Shown here in pieces: positions 46,091-57,745 of a stretch of 64,000 nucleotides of DNA; position 1 is the first letter of the stretch; each line of letters opens with the position of its first letter. The notes under the pieces are model-generated. The model made no database searches and was not told the DNA's origin. It saw only the letters and a program-made list of their open reading frames with translations. Source of the stretch: Cryptomeria japonica (lineage: Eukaryota; Streptophyta; Pinopsida; Cupressales; Cupressaceae); contig NC_081414.1 of NCBI RefSeq assembly GCF_030272615.1, positions 5,147,501-5,211,500 of the forward strand, written 5' to 3'. A program made the position numbers and the translations under genes.

Positions 46091-46452
46091 TGTTAGAGTA
46101 TTCAGGTATTTACTTGATTAATTAAACAATATTTGTTTAATTATTTAAGTTCCCTTTATCTCTTTTATGCTTAAGCTAACTTTAGGTGCATAATAATTAA
46201 TTCTTTTATTAATTATTATGTGCAAGCCTAGGGTTTTCCCTTTTAGGGTTTCTTGACCTATTAAAGGTTGAGTTCTTTCTTTTCATTGTAAGAATCACAT
46301 TACATATTTTTATGAATATTGAGCTCTCTTTTTGAGCATATTCTCTGTGTATTTGTTTTTTTGTATTTGCTTCCTTGCTTTTCCTTGTAACATGTTTTTC
46401 AGCTTGCAGAGATTATTTGGGCTCCTGTGGTGTTGTATTTTCTCAACTCCTA
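46091..46452 (+). repeat. 5' LTR of the 2.8-kb element
   Basis: It starts TGTTAGAGTATTCAGG and ends TTCTCAACTCCTA, followed by the primer site. The stretch TTAATTAAACAATATTTGTT near 46118 is an A/T-rich palindrome-like block. Confidence 0.88.
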
Positions 46453-46453
46453 A

Positions 46454-46465
46454 TGGTATCAGAGC
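46454..46465 (+). other. Primer-binding site of the 2.8-kb element
   Basis: TGGTATCAGAGC, complementary to the initiator tRNA-Met 3' end, lies directly after the 5' LTR. It is the same primer type as that of the Copia element in this window. Confidence 0.88.
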
Positions 46466-46859
46466 TTCAGATTTGCAACTACCTATTCTTGTTTTGAGAA
46501 TTTTTGCTTTGAAAGCAGATCTAGGGTTTAAGGAATTTTTTATGTACCTAGGGTTTGACCTTTTTTTCTGAGCACTTTGGGCCTAAACGGACCTCACCGT
46601 CATGCTTAGAAGGCCCGAAAACCCCTATGGTCATATAAAATTTGACCTATTTTGGTTCTTGAGCCTCTAGGAGTATTTTTTTCTCAGATCCAGATCGTAC
46701 GACCCTCGCATGCAGTTCGAGAAAAAAAATTCAATTTTTTTTTTCCTTTTTATGACATGCAGGCCGGATTTTGATCTTTATCAAAAAATCTTCAAAAAAA
46801 AATCAAAAAGGCGAATAAGGTTTTTATTAAAAAAAAAACAATTTTGTTTTGGCAAAATT

Positions 46860-47345
46860 TTGGGGGGGATCCCCACGGTACGCAGGGTACCGTGGGGCCC
46901 CTTGCCTTCACGCAGGCCCTATAGGTCACTATCACATGTCCAGACCTTGGGCCCCGCTCCTCCTCTGGTCCCCGACAACTTTCTTCGACCCTCGGCGACC
47001 CGGTCTCTGGCCCCCTGTCGTCTCCTGGCCCCCGCCGGCCTCCCTGCGACCGCCGACGGCCTAGCGGCTCCGCCCGCTAGAACCCTCTGCAACTGCCTGT
47101 GCTCTGCCCCCGGCCCGCCACCTTTTGCATCGCCACTGCTGGCTCTGCACCTGTTGCTGGCCTTTGCTCGGTCTTGCGCCCGCTGGCCCAGCTCCCTCCG
47201 CCGGCTCTGCTCCTGTCGCTCGCTGGAACCCTCTGCACCATCGGCCAGCGTTGTCGAAAACCATTGGAGCTCCTCCAGCCACTGGGGCATCACCAAACCA
47301 CCACCGGAGCGCTGCCCATTGGCCACTGGAGCACCGCCCGACCAC
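46860..47345. other. GC-rich core of the 2.8-kb element
   Basis: About 490 bp are strongly C/G-rich (CCCGCCGGCCTCC, GCCCCCGGCCCGCC and the like) within otherwise A/T-rich DNA. Several frames are open through it only because stop codons are A/T-rich; the product would be a Pro/Ala/Arg low-complexity chain. I do not call a gene. Confidence 0.75.
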
Positions 47346-48553
47346 CAGACTGCCTATTTTGCCTCTTTCAGGGGGGGGTTTGGTTTTTTGGCTCTATCTT
47401 GGGCATACAGAGTCATTTTTTCGAAAATGAATAGGCGTCGGAAAGCTGGTTCTAAGACGGACCTCATGGTGTTGGTAATTTTTTCCAATTTTTCTATTTG
47501 ACTGTATTTTTTTTCCAGTCAAAGTGAGGTCTAGTTTTTGCACTCCGGGAGCCATAAAATGAGCATCTGACCTTTGTTTTTTGAAAACTTTATATTTTCA
47601 GAAAGCGTGTGTTGTGCAATTTCCAGCCATCTGATTTTTATTTCCATATTCTTCTCCATGCATATTTTATTCAATTTTTCGCTTTTCAACACTCTGGTGG
47701 ATATCTTGGTTGTTTTAGGTCCTGGGATCTCTTCTCTGGGTAGGATGTCTCTATTTTGGTTCTCGTTTCTATTTTGAGTCTTCTTATCATTATAGCTTGT
47801 ATTTATGCAAACACACTGAGATAAAGTGCCATCATGCATTGTTTACTTGGGATCATGCACATCTTGTGCCTTGTCGTACATGCACTATTGATAAAGTGCC
47901 ATGAGGGGGTCGATGTTTGCCTTTTGTTTGCCATCTTCCTTTGTCCAGTGAGTGTTCCTTCCATGACATTCACCTCATGATGTGTGTCAAGTGATTGTTC
48001 CTTCCACAACACCATGTACTTTTCTCAGCACCTTTGATGTTCTCAGTTCTTTGTCATGCCGTTCTTCTTGGCTATTCTTTTCAGTGTTCCTGTCCCTGTC
48101 CCTCTTCTGCATTATGGGGAGGTTTATCCTATTGGTTCTAATGCTTTCGTGGTTCAATTGATCAACTCTTCAGGCTTTGGTGTTTTCATGCCATCTGTAT
48201 CTTCGATTTCAGTTGTTTGCCTTGTTTGCCTTCTGATTCGAGTAGTGTCATTTGAGGGCACTCATACAGATTATAGTCTTCTCTACCTGGTCATGTTCTA
48301 TTTCAGTGGAGGTTCTTCAGATCAACAGTTATTCTTCAACAGAGTTTGTAGGTTCTTCATGCTTCAGTGGTGTTCTTTTTATCTCTTTTTGGAGTAGAGT
48401 TTTGTTCCCATGTGGTTTTCTCTATTTCTCCAGTTCATAGAGATTTCATTGTATTTGGGTACCTGATCAGGCCTTGTTGCCGAGACCCATCTTTATTGCT
48501 TTCAGTAGCTATTCTAGGTTTTAGCTTCTCCCTAAGTCTAGCTTAAGGGGGGG

Positions 48554-48917
48554 TGTTAGAGTATTCGGGTATTTACTTGATTAATTAAACAATATTTGTT
48601 TAATTATTTAAGTTCCCTTTATCTCTTTTACACTTAAGCTAACTTTAGGTGCATAATAATTAATTCTTTTATTAATTATTATGTGCAAGCCTAGGGTTTT
48701 CCCTTTTAGGGTTTCTTGACTTATTAAAGGTTGCGTTCTTTCTTTTCATTGTAAGAATCACATTACATATTTTTATGAATATTGAGCTCTCTCTTTTTGA
48801 GCATATTCTCTGTGTATTTGTTTTTTTGTATTTGGTTCCTTGCTTCTCCTTGTAACGGGTTTTTCAGCTTGCAGAGATTATTTGGGCTCCCGTGGTGTTG
48901 TATTTTCTCAACTCCTA
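48554..48917 (+). repeat. 3' LTR of the 2.8-kb element
   Basis: It begins TGTTAGAGTATTCGGG straight after the purine tract AAGGGGGGG (48545-48553) and ends TTCTCAACTCCTA. It matches 46091-46452 with about ten differences and one small indel. Confidence 0.88.
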
Positions 48918-49101
48918 TAGATTTAATTTATGAAATACGAGCACCATTAGATTGTATTAAAAAAATATTGAATTTTTTAGATATCCTTGTGGTCAATAGT
49001 TGCATTTAGTTCATGGAGTGAATAGTGAATTAAACATAGCTATTCATACATTTTTTTTACAAGATATGGAACTACTAATGACCTTAATTTTTTTTTTCAG
49101 A

Positions 49102-52100
49102 ATGGTCAGAAAAAATAAATGGGAATCACTCCTCGAACTACATGTGCAAGACATTCCCAACCAAGGAAATCACTTCTCAAGTGAAGACCTTGAATGGACA
49201 CCTATTGGAGACAATAATACTGAGATAGACTTATGTGTTGCAATCCCTCTTGAAAGACTCCCTCATTTTATCAAAGGAGAAGGTTTGTTGGATGGTGCAG
49301 AAACACAGTTTATACACAAAATGCATAGAGAGGACAAACCAACAAACCCTACTAACCACACTACCAAGATATACTCAAGGTTTGTCTAGATTTGATATAC
49401 CTATTAACTATGTTATTTTTTATATTTTATTTTTGTTGTACCACTTAGTATTTTTTTTTGTCTATGTGTATAAATAGATATTGGCATGCTTTTGGCCCCG
49501 AAGGCAACAAAGGTAAACCCGCAAATGAGCAAAGGATACAAAATTTTACCCAAAAAAGGGGTTGTCGAGCCCACTTTCATGTTAAAGTCATGTATGGTAG
49601 ACCACAAGTTGCAATAATTGAATATAATCAGTGGAGCCATTGTGATGCTAATGGTGAATTTTGTCATGGGAGGAATGACCCTTCTAGTGACCCAAGAAGC
49701 AATTTTGCACCAAGGTTGTCAAATGAATGCAAATCATATATTGAATCTTTATTACTAATGGGGGTGGGGATTGACACAATATGTGAACAACAATATTTGG
49801 ATCAAAGTTTGATCAAGTTGATGAATAAGAGAGATACATTTTATTGAGAAAAGATGTGTTGAATGCTTGGAAAAGAGTACGCTCTATTCGATCCCAAAAG
49901 AATGAAGATGATGCAAAAAGTGTCAGCTTGTGGCATGCACAAGAGAAAGATAATTTTTTCTACTACAAAAGACCAGACAACATAGAAAATGTTCCTTTTA
50001 TCATAGGTATTCAAGCACCATGGATGCAAGAAATGATGGTGAAACATTCTCACAACTCAATTATTGCAATGGATTTAACATTCTCAACAAATAAATATGG
50101 TGTAAGTAATGTTAACTATATTTGTATATTTTAATTTAATCATTTATTTGATTTAATTAAATATCTTAATTTATCAATGGTGTACTTATGTGTAGTATCG
50201 GTTATATACCTTGTTGATTTTTGATGAACAAGAGGCTGGTGTACGTATTGCATGGGCCATATCCTCAAGAAATAAAGTTGAGGATCTAAATGAGTGGCTA
50301 ACAGAAGTTTACGAATGAGGGAAAAAGTGTAAAGAAGATTGGCATGTCAATGCATTCATGACAGATGATGCCAGTGCTGAGATTGAAGCCATCGGGTTTT
50401 GATTACCCTTACTTTCTATATACAAAGTAAATTCAACTTGTGATAATTGATTGATGTTTAGTTTATAATATTATATTTTTTATAATTGATAACTCGGTAA
50501 TTTCAATTTAACATTTTATTTTGTTACAATGTAATTTATCAATTTCTATAATTCAACTTGTAGATTATCTTTTGGTTGTTGGGTACTTCTATGTATCTGG
50601 CATGTGAGTAGAGCATGGCTAAAAAATGTGTATAGGTAAGTTAATATTTTAAAAAATTATGTAGAAAATTAGACATTTTAACCCTAATAATTGATATTAT
50701 TTTTTATAATCTAGGTATGTCAATAGTAAGGATGTTGGAGAAAAAATATTTGATAGATTGGGTGATATAATGCATGCAATGAGTGATAATGAAGATAACA
50801 TTGCTCAATTGATTAAAGAATTCATTGAGGAATTCAAAGAAGAAAATAAATTCATTGATTACTTTCAAAAAACTTGGTGCCATGATGAGGGTCGTATTGG
50901 TAAGTTTGTAAAATTATTTATTTTTCTTTCTATATAATTGTATTATTTTTGTCATTTGTTGTATTTACTAAGACATCATTAAATTTGTTTGTATAACAAT
51001 GTGGGCAAAAAGCTTTCGAAATTTCTCTCATGCAAATCAAGAAACCAATGCTTCTATAGAGTCTTACTATTGCCACAACAAGAGTCATTATCTAAATGAT
51101 CGTGCTAAGAAATGCACAAGGAGAATGGATTGGCTTATCCATACACTTCTTCATAGGGTAGAGCCATTTTATAAAAACAAAAGATATTTGTAGCTATCTG
51201 GATTTTTAACTAACTTCAAAAAAGAAAGATATTATATGACTGCAATAGAGAGGTCAAAAACAATAACAAATACAGATTGCCATCCATATGATCTCCTCCC
51301 TAACACATACAAGATAAAAAGTCAATCTGTTCCAATGAAATGGTATCTTGTAAGAAAATTTGGACCAAATTTGCATGTATGTGATTGCCAGTGGGCACAA
51401 ATGGGGAATACGTGCAAACATGTGTTGAAGATTTTAGATCTCCTAAAGAGAAAGAAAATGAATGAGCATGAACAAGTTGTTGGTAAGTCTCATTGAACAA
51501 TGAAGTATTTTATGTATATTTTTTTAATAATTACTATAGTTTTTCTTAAAACTAACTAAAATATTCTTAATGAATTACAAATGTTGCTCCATTTGTTAAT
51601 ATGATAATGTCACGGGGAATTGTAGTCGTGAGAATAATAACATTGGTAATGTTGATGTGGTCTTTATAATAAAACATTGATTGAATTTCATGGTTCTTAA
51701 AATTAATTAATTCTTATTCTAATTATAGATTGTTTCATTCCTTTTTGCAAATCAAGATATGACTGTTGTTGCCATGGTGAAGACCTAAAACAACTAATTT
51801 CAATATCACCATTTTATTAATATATTTTTTTTCACTTTTTTTTTGATATTATAATTTTTTATGTCTATTATAGATTCTTGGAAATCATCTTATACCTCCA
51901 ATGATAAGTTCCAAAATTCAGTTAATTATATACATTCACTACTCCAAGATTTACCAAGAAAAGATGATGAAAAACTTATTTTTAGTCTATGTGTGGAGAG
52001 ATTTAAAAATGATCTCCAAGCATCTCTTGGTTCATCTTACAAATTTACATCGATCCATGGCTCAGAGAATATGCCTATGAAAAGACTATCAACGTGGTTT

Positions 52101-52941
52101 AGTCCAAGCAAAATGCACAAACGTCATTCTATTCATCAAAGAAGAAACACAATTCGTCAATGCTTAAATGAAAGAGTTGAGGGGCATGAAAAATTCCAGT
52201 TTCCCTGTACAAGTGGTAGAAAAAAAGAGGATAAAAAGGTCTTCAATTGTTCAGGCATAGCAATAGTCAATGAAATTGTTAATATCAAGCAACAACATTG
52301 TGAGTACATACTTTCGAAATTATTTTAGTACTTTTACATAGCAATACTTCTTTCTTTTATTTTAAATGTTATTAGTATGCCATTATAGCTTTGGATGAAG
52401 GAAAAAATGCTCGACGCCAGTTGCCCTTCTCTATTGATCTAAATCAAACAACAACAGATGAAGTACATATTATAGATGGTAATTTTTGTAACTATTAAAA
52501 GTGTTCCTTAATTAAATGGAATATTTATTAGTTCCTATTTTTAACCATATTTTTTTAATATATTTGATCAAATAAATAATAAGTGCAATTTGTGAAACTC
52601 AACCATCAACACTTAGTGTTATCCCCACTCAGACATTTCAACAAACTATTCCAGGTAATTAAGAACACTAAATTTATTTAGATTAACTATACATATTTTA
52701 GTCTTACACTTGACTCTTTATCTATGTCAATTTATCAAATGCATGTATGGTTGTGGCTTTACATGATCAACAAAGCACTGGAGAACATAGGTTGTCATTT
52801 TGTATTGATCTTAACCAGACACCAACAATAATGGATTGATTTAATAATTCAATTTTGTAATTTACAGGTTCTGACAAGATTCTAATGGAGGATCATGATC
52901 AACACCATTGTAGAGGACATGATATAGACTCTTATGGATAA
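49102..52941 (+). pseudogene. MULE-type transposase gene with SWIM zinc finger, broken
   Basis: This is a multi-exon gene of the MULE/FAR1-like class. Exon 1 (49102-49379) starts MVRKNKWESLLELHVQDIP. Exon 2 starts at 49478 with YWHAFGPEGN and holds CRAHFHVKV. The DDE part reads SIIAMDLTFSTNKYG (near 50060) and, after an intron, LYTLLIFDEQEAGVRIAWAI and FMTDDASAEIEAI (50205-50395). VLLCIWHVSRAWLKNVY follows near 50590. The SWIM finger CDCQWAQMGNTCKH is at about 51382-51425. Later exons (51870-52300, 52391-52480, 52590-52655, 52765-52840, 52868-52941) form a C-terminal tail with DLNQTT and DLNQTP. Breaks seen: a one-base frameshift near 49843, a stop (TGA) near 50317 and a TAG near 51191. No terminal inverted repeats were found. 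It could be a dead MULE or a decayed domesticated copy. Confidence 0.75.
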
Positions 52942-53929
52942 TCAATACAATTTCTCGCACTTACATATTTTGGTAGTTTGTTAAGTATCTAATGTTAGAT
53001 TTAATGTTTGGGGATAAAAGGTATTGTTTTAATGTGTGAGTTCAATTACCTTCCCCCTTCACAATGGAATCAAGGAGGGAGTTACTTGCATATTCAAGAT
53101 ACAAACATCATTTATGTAAGATACTTTTGAGTTACATATTATTTGTAAAAAATTGGTTCAATTCGACAATTATACATAGCATAATTTATACATACTATAA
53201 ATGGTTTGATATTTGATAAGTATGCAATCAAATTTATGTTATTAACATCCATATTTAGTCCACTAGAAATCTATATAATATTAAGCAATATTATATTTAA
53301 TTTTATTAGCTTTATAGAAAAATGGGTAATCTCTATTTTGATAAATTTTATTTTTCACATATCTTTATATTTAATATTTAAAATTATATCATTTAGTTAT
53401 ATTCTAATAAAATATAAATGAATTAAATTATATTTTATTTATATTAATTTTTTAAGTTTATATTTTAAAATCTTAAATTTTTATTTTTTTTAACTATATT
53501 TATAGATATTATATATTCTTTAAAATTATGTGTAAAATATATATTTTTTAATTTGACTAATTTTTACACTTAAATTTATTGTATTGTATATTTTTAAGTG
53601 TTTTTATTAATTTTATATTTTATATTGTAAATCTAAAATTAATTTATGATTTCTATTTTGTATTAAAATTTGCATTTTATATTTTATTCACTTTTAATTT
53701 TATATTTTTTACTTAATAAAAAATAACATTATCTCTTATATTTGATATTTACTTACATTTAAAAAAAAAACTTTCTTTGATTTTTAATTTTTTGGTTAAA
53801 TTTTTTAGATAATACTTTATATTTATTTTAAAATAAAAGTTACCCAAAAAAAATTGTATTATAATTTACAATTAATTAATTAAAAGAATGCTTTTTCATA
53901 AAAAGAATAAATTTCGTTGTAAGTTTTTG
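52942..53929. other. Extremely A/T-rich spacer, no gene
   Basis: From about 53100 to 53900 the DNA is almost wholly A and T, with runs such as TTTTATATTTTATA. Open frames here are composition artefacts. Nothing is recognised. Confidence 0.6.
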
Positions 53930-54060
53930 AACCTGCAGTTATCCCCATCCCCCATAAGAAGCTATTTATGAGGGCAAAAATAAATTATTAACCTGCAGTT
54001 ATCCCCCATAAGAAGCTATTTATGAGGGCAAAAATAAATTATTAATCTGCAGTTATCCAT
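53930..54060. repeat. Tandem repeat of about 61 bp downstream of GT61 copy 2
   Basis: AACCTGCAGTTATCCCC ... CATAAGAAGCTATTTATGAG ... AAATTATT occurs twice in full, and the start AATCTGCAGTTATCC a third time. The first unit carries an extra ATCCC. Confidence 0.9.
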
Positions 54061-54317
54061 GGCATATCATGGCCATCATGTATGATGAGTGCAATTTTGG
54101 GGGCTACGTAGACGTTGCCCTTACTATCAACTAATAAATATCCAAAACAAACCATTTAATGAAGCATAGAACAAGGATAAACAACAATTGCGCTGATTCA
54201 TACATCCGCGGTTTATTGTTGTTCATAGAGAAACCTGAAATTTAGGAATATAATAGCTGGAAAGATACAGAGCTCTCCTGATTTACAAACAATTTTAAAC
54301 AACCTTTCCAAATGTAG

Positions 54318-56085
54318 TTAAGTGCAGGGGCAGGTGCTTGGTTGGGAAGTTTCAAAGGAAGTCCTATTCTGAAACTTTGTAAGCACCTCAGAAGTCCATT
54401 GTGCCAAAAACGTTTGGTTGTGTCCCACCTGGCGATCTTTGTGAAACGAAAAGCAGAGGGTCTGTTCCTGGGGATTGGGGCAATCGGGACCTTCAGAATC
54501 CCTGTAAGTGCCCTCATGATTCATCCCCGTCCAGCTTGCTAACCAATGAAAAACGTACTGCCCCACGCCCGCCCCTTCCAACCAACCCTTGGGGAACATC
54601 TCCATCACGCTACTCCCTTTCTCCATAAAAATCATGTTTGTTAACTGCGCTCCATGAACACTAACCAATATGTCAGTCCTGCTCATGGCTTCCACCTGAA
54701 TCCACATTCAACACAACGCAAACTCTTTAATCACTAGGTTATGAAAAGAAATCTGAAACCCTATCTTAGATTAACAGTTTTGGAATTACCTGTTCACAAA
54801 AGCTTAGATTGACAGAGCGAAGAAGGCGAAATTTGCAGCCGGGGACCTTGTTGCATTCCCCTGCAACCACCGACGCCACAAGAGATTCGTTCTTAAATGA
54901 CCTTGCCCCGGTTCGGGAAAAAAGAGTGACGTTTATAGTTCGAATCCCCTCGATGATCCGCTGGCTTTCAGCTATTTTGCAGAATTTCCGTGCTTTGCAA
55001 CGGATCATGTCGAACATCGCGATTCTTTTTGGCAACGACATGTGCCCTAGGCCTCTGCGGTACACCACAGCCTTTTCAAAACAGAGAGGCGTATCCCCTA
55101 ATTCCTGTACTTGCACTTGACGGTCCAAAGCAGCAAGCAACACACTGGAAATATAGGATCCCATTGACGTTACTATCTCTCCCTTGTGATAAAGAACAAA
55201 TCTTTGAGGCGCCTCACACTGGTTCTCCATTCGCCATGACGCGGCGACAACCAAAGTGCTCATACCGTGCCATGGATTTATATAATCATAAAAGCTGTCG
55301 GATATCAAGGAGAGCCCTGCAACAAGACTGGAATTAGGCGGCAGGTAATTTGGCCATGCGAATGCATACGAATTGAGAGTGCCGTTGCTCCTGTTCCCGC
55401 CCTTAAGGCACAGGATTTTCCCGTTAGAACCCTCCGAAGGGAAATAAGACAGCTCAGGGTTTCCATTTTCTGATCTTTCCCGCACTGTGCTCATGAACCA
55501 GGTCCGATCCTCTTCATATATGGATCCCATATTTACGTCCCGTAACGGCAAAAAATCAACAGACCGTCGCAAATGGTCGCCCAGAACGTCCATTTCTCGC
55601 TTCAGAGCTCCAATCTGATCCCTCTGCTTCTGTATCTCTTCACTGCAGTTAGCCAAGGCCACATCTTCATCATTGCTGTGAGTCGGAACTATTTTTTTCT
55701 TTCCGAGCACAAGTACTTCTTCCAGACAAGCTAAATGCGAGTCCCCCACCTCCAATTTGTCACTACTATTGGGGAAACATTTGGCAGCGTCCTCCAGCCT
55801 TGTGCGAAGAGTACCTAACTCGCTCGCTAATTGATCGTTCTCTAGTTTTAGAGACGATTTCACTTGCTGAAATTCCGATCTCTTGGATTCAGATTTCTGT
55901 AGCTCTGCACAGCTTTCTTTGTTTCGGATTTTTATTGAAAAGACATTGGATTTCCTTTCAAATTCAAGAAACTGCGTAATAATCATTGTGGCTACCAATA
56001 CGACAATGACGGCGTTAACTGTAACGCATTTTGATTTCTTGGCCTCATGACCTCGAACTACACTCGACCCACTTTTTGCCTGCAT
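54318..56085 (-). CDS. GT61 (DUF563) glycosyltransferase, copy 2
   Basis: This is a two-exon gene that reads open throughout, with exon 1 at 56085-54790 (432 codons) and exon 2 at 54695-54318 (125 codons plus stop). The 94-bp intron is GT-AG, phase 0 (GAACAG|GTAATT ... ATTCAG|GTGG). The predicted protein has 557 residues. The basic N-tail HEAKKSK is followed by a single membrane segment (about residues 21-38, VTVNAVIVVLVATMIITQF), the mark of a type II Golgi enzyme. Coiled-coil stem segments follow at about 60-105 and 145-170. The C-terminal half is the luminal GT61 domain, with SYFPSEGSNGKILCLKGGN, FVLYHKGEIVTSMGSYISS and ILVSVHGAQLTNMIFMEKGS near the end. GT61 enzymes add sugars such as xylose, arabinose or GlcNAc to glycans. 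The exact donor and acceptor are not readable here. The gene is head to head with copy 3. Confidence 0.88.
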
Positions 56086-57745
56086 TCCATTTTTTCTTAT
56101 TTAATATTGAAACAATGCAATTACAATGAAGTGAAAAATAATGTAATTACAAGAATGACGTGAAAAATAAATAATGTAATTATAAGAATGAAGCGAAAAA
56201 TAATGTAATTACAAGAATGAAGTGAAAAATAATGTAGCTGAATGATTCCATATTCTACCTGCATAGTTGCTATGACATTAGCCCACATCAATCCAAGCTG
56301 GACATTCAAACATAAAGAGTGTCACACATTTATAGAGCATCATAGTAGACATTTTGGCACACGCTATGACATGTGATATTGGAGTTTTTTTTCTTGTATT
56401 TTCTTTTGATTGTTTGTTTCTTATAAACAATCTCACTCACATAATTATAGAGCATCATAGTAGATATTTTGGCATATGTTGTGACATGTGATATTCAAAT
56501 TTTTTTCTTGTATTTTCTTTTGATAGTTTACTTGTTTTCTTATTCTTCTTTTTATAGGTTTGTCTCTATTTTTTTATGCAATTTGTCTTCTATTTATTTT
56601 TGTACAATCTCTTTCTTTTTAGCTTATTTGTTCTAGGGTGTCCTTTATAGTGTCTTTTTTTACATTCTCTATAAGGGAGTCTAATAACAAATCAATGCAT
56701 TTATCTAGTTGAGCAACAAATTATTTAAATTCAATCATTAAAGCAATGACTAAAACCACGGTGATATCTAATCAAGACACCATAAAAGACTATACCTTTC
56801 AGAATGCATAAGCAAACTAGGCTTTACACATGTATTCACAAAAAAATTGATAGCAACAAAATATTAAGTAAGTCTACTTAGTAATCCATGTGAATGCCCA
56901 AACATTTCCTTTATTGCTCTAAAAAGATACCTTGCAAAAATATTATAAGAATTTTAAAGTCATTTGGTTAACTAACTAAACAACACAAATAAAAAATGCA
57001 CATTATACACATGTAGACACTCAATAGAGGTTAATCTTTCTATTGATCACTTTAATTATAAAGATTACAAATGTTATTTCAAATTTGGGATAAACTCAAA
57101 TCATTATAATACTAAAATGATAATGCCTAGCTGTGAAACTATGAACCCTTTGATTCTACAACATGACTCTTCTACCTTCTATTCTCCTCTCCAATCCAAA
57201 ATATTAGATCCTCCTTCAAAAAATAAAATTCAATTTGCATATATGCTTTTGTAGGTCACCCAAAAAGGGAAATTGTTCAAACTTGGACAAGGGCCTTGAA
57301 AATCTATGATTTCTCACAACTCTAGGTGGTAGCCCCATTTTTCTTTTAGAGTTCAATCATATTTAAAACCAAAATCCTTCATGAATCTTAGACAAGCATA
57401 AGAAAACATGCAAGGGAATCATAAAAATCATGATATGGGAATGAAACTTTGATCTAGGGTTTTGCAAATAATAACTGAGGTATGAGTGCCATCATTTTCC
57501 TTTGGATCTATGTTAAAATACATTTTAATGTCTTATCAATGCATCCTCAGGTCAATATTCGGTCTACTGCATGTTGTATACCAATCAGTCTAGGAAGATC
57601 ATGAAAACCTTTGATGCCCGAATGTGACAATCCTCTATTCAACATTAAGCTCGAGCGTCCATTGAAACAATAGCCAATGAGGAAGAGGAGGGTGAAAGAT
57701 GTTGAAAGTATGGCCTATGATGATGGCATCAATAGGAGGTGAATG
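56086..57745. repeat. Upstream region of GT61 copy 2: intact paralogue of R2
   Basis: Immediately upstream of the gene is a short tandem array of the AATGTAATTACAAGAATGA type (56100-56240). The uninterrupted R2 flank follows, matching 5345-5853, 9571-11705 and 18808-19080. The sites where copy 1 holds a solo LTR, a gypsy element and a Copia element are empty here (near 56270, 56610 and 57560). Promoter elements were not identified. Confidence 0.7.

Larger units (their letters stand above)
46091..48919 (+). mobile_element. Non-autonomous LTR element, 2.8 kb, without gag or pol
   Basis: Direct LTRs at 46091-46452 and 48554-48917 (about 97% alike by eye) enclose 2.1 kb. TGGTATCAGAGC follows the 5' LTR and AAGGGGGGG precedes the 3' LTR. 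The target-site copies GATTT (46086-46090 and 48920-48924) match exactly. Ends are uncertain by two bases. No retroviral protein motif is present, so movement must have relied on another element, as in LARD or TRIM classes. A GC-rich core lies at 46860-47345. The insertion is young. Confidence 0.88.

Noticed and set aside
46710-47501. Open frame of 263 codons, Pro/Ala/Arg-rich, on the plus strand
   Set aside because: It is open because the DNA is GC-rich and stop codons are rare there. Opposite and shifted frames are open as well, and no domain is recognised.
53206-53421. Ile/Phe-rich frame of 71 codons resembling a membrane protein
   Set aside because: It is an artefact of extreme A/T content with no other support.
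54809-55473. Plus-strand open frames of about 70-115 codons within GT61 copy 2 (also their mirror at 62868-63396)
   Set aside because: They are shadow frames opposite the GT61 exon. The same shadows appear in both copies because the sense protein is conserved.
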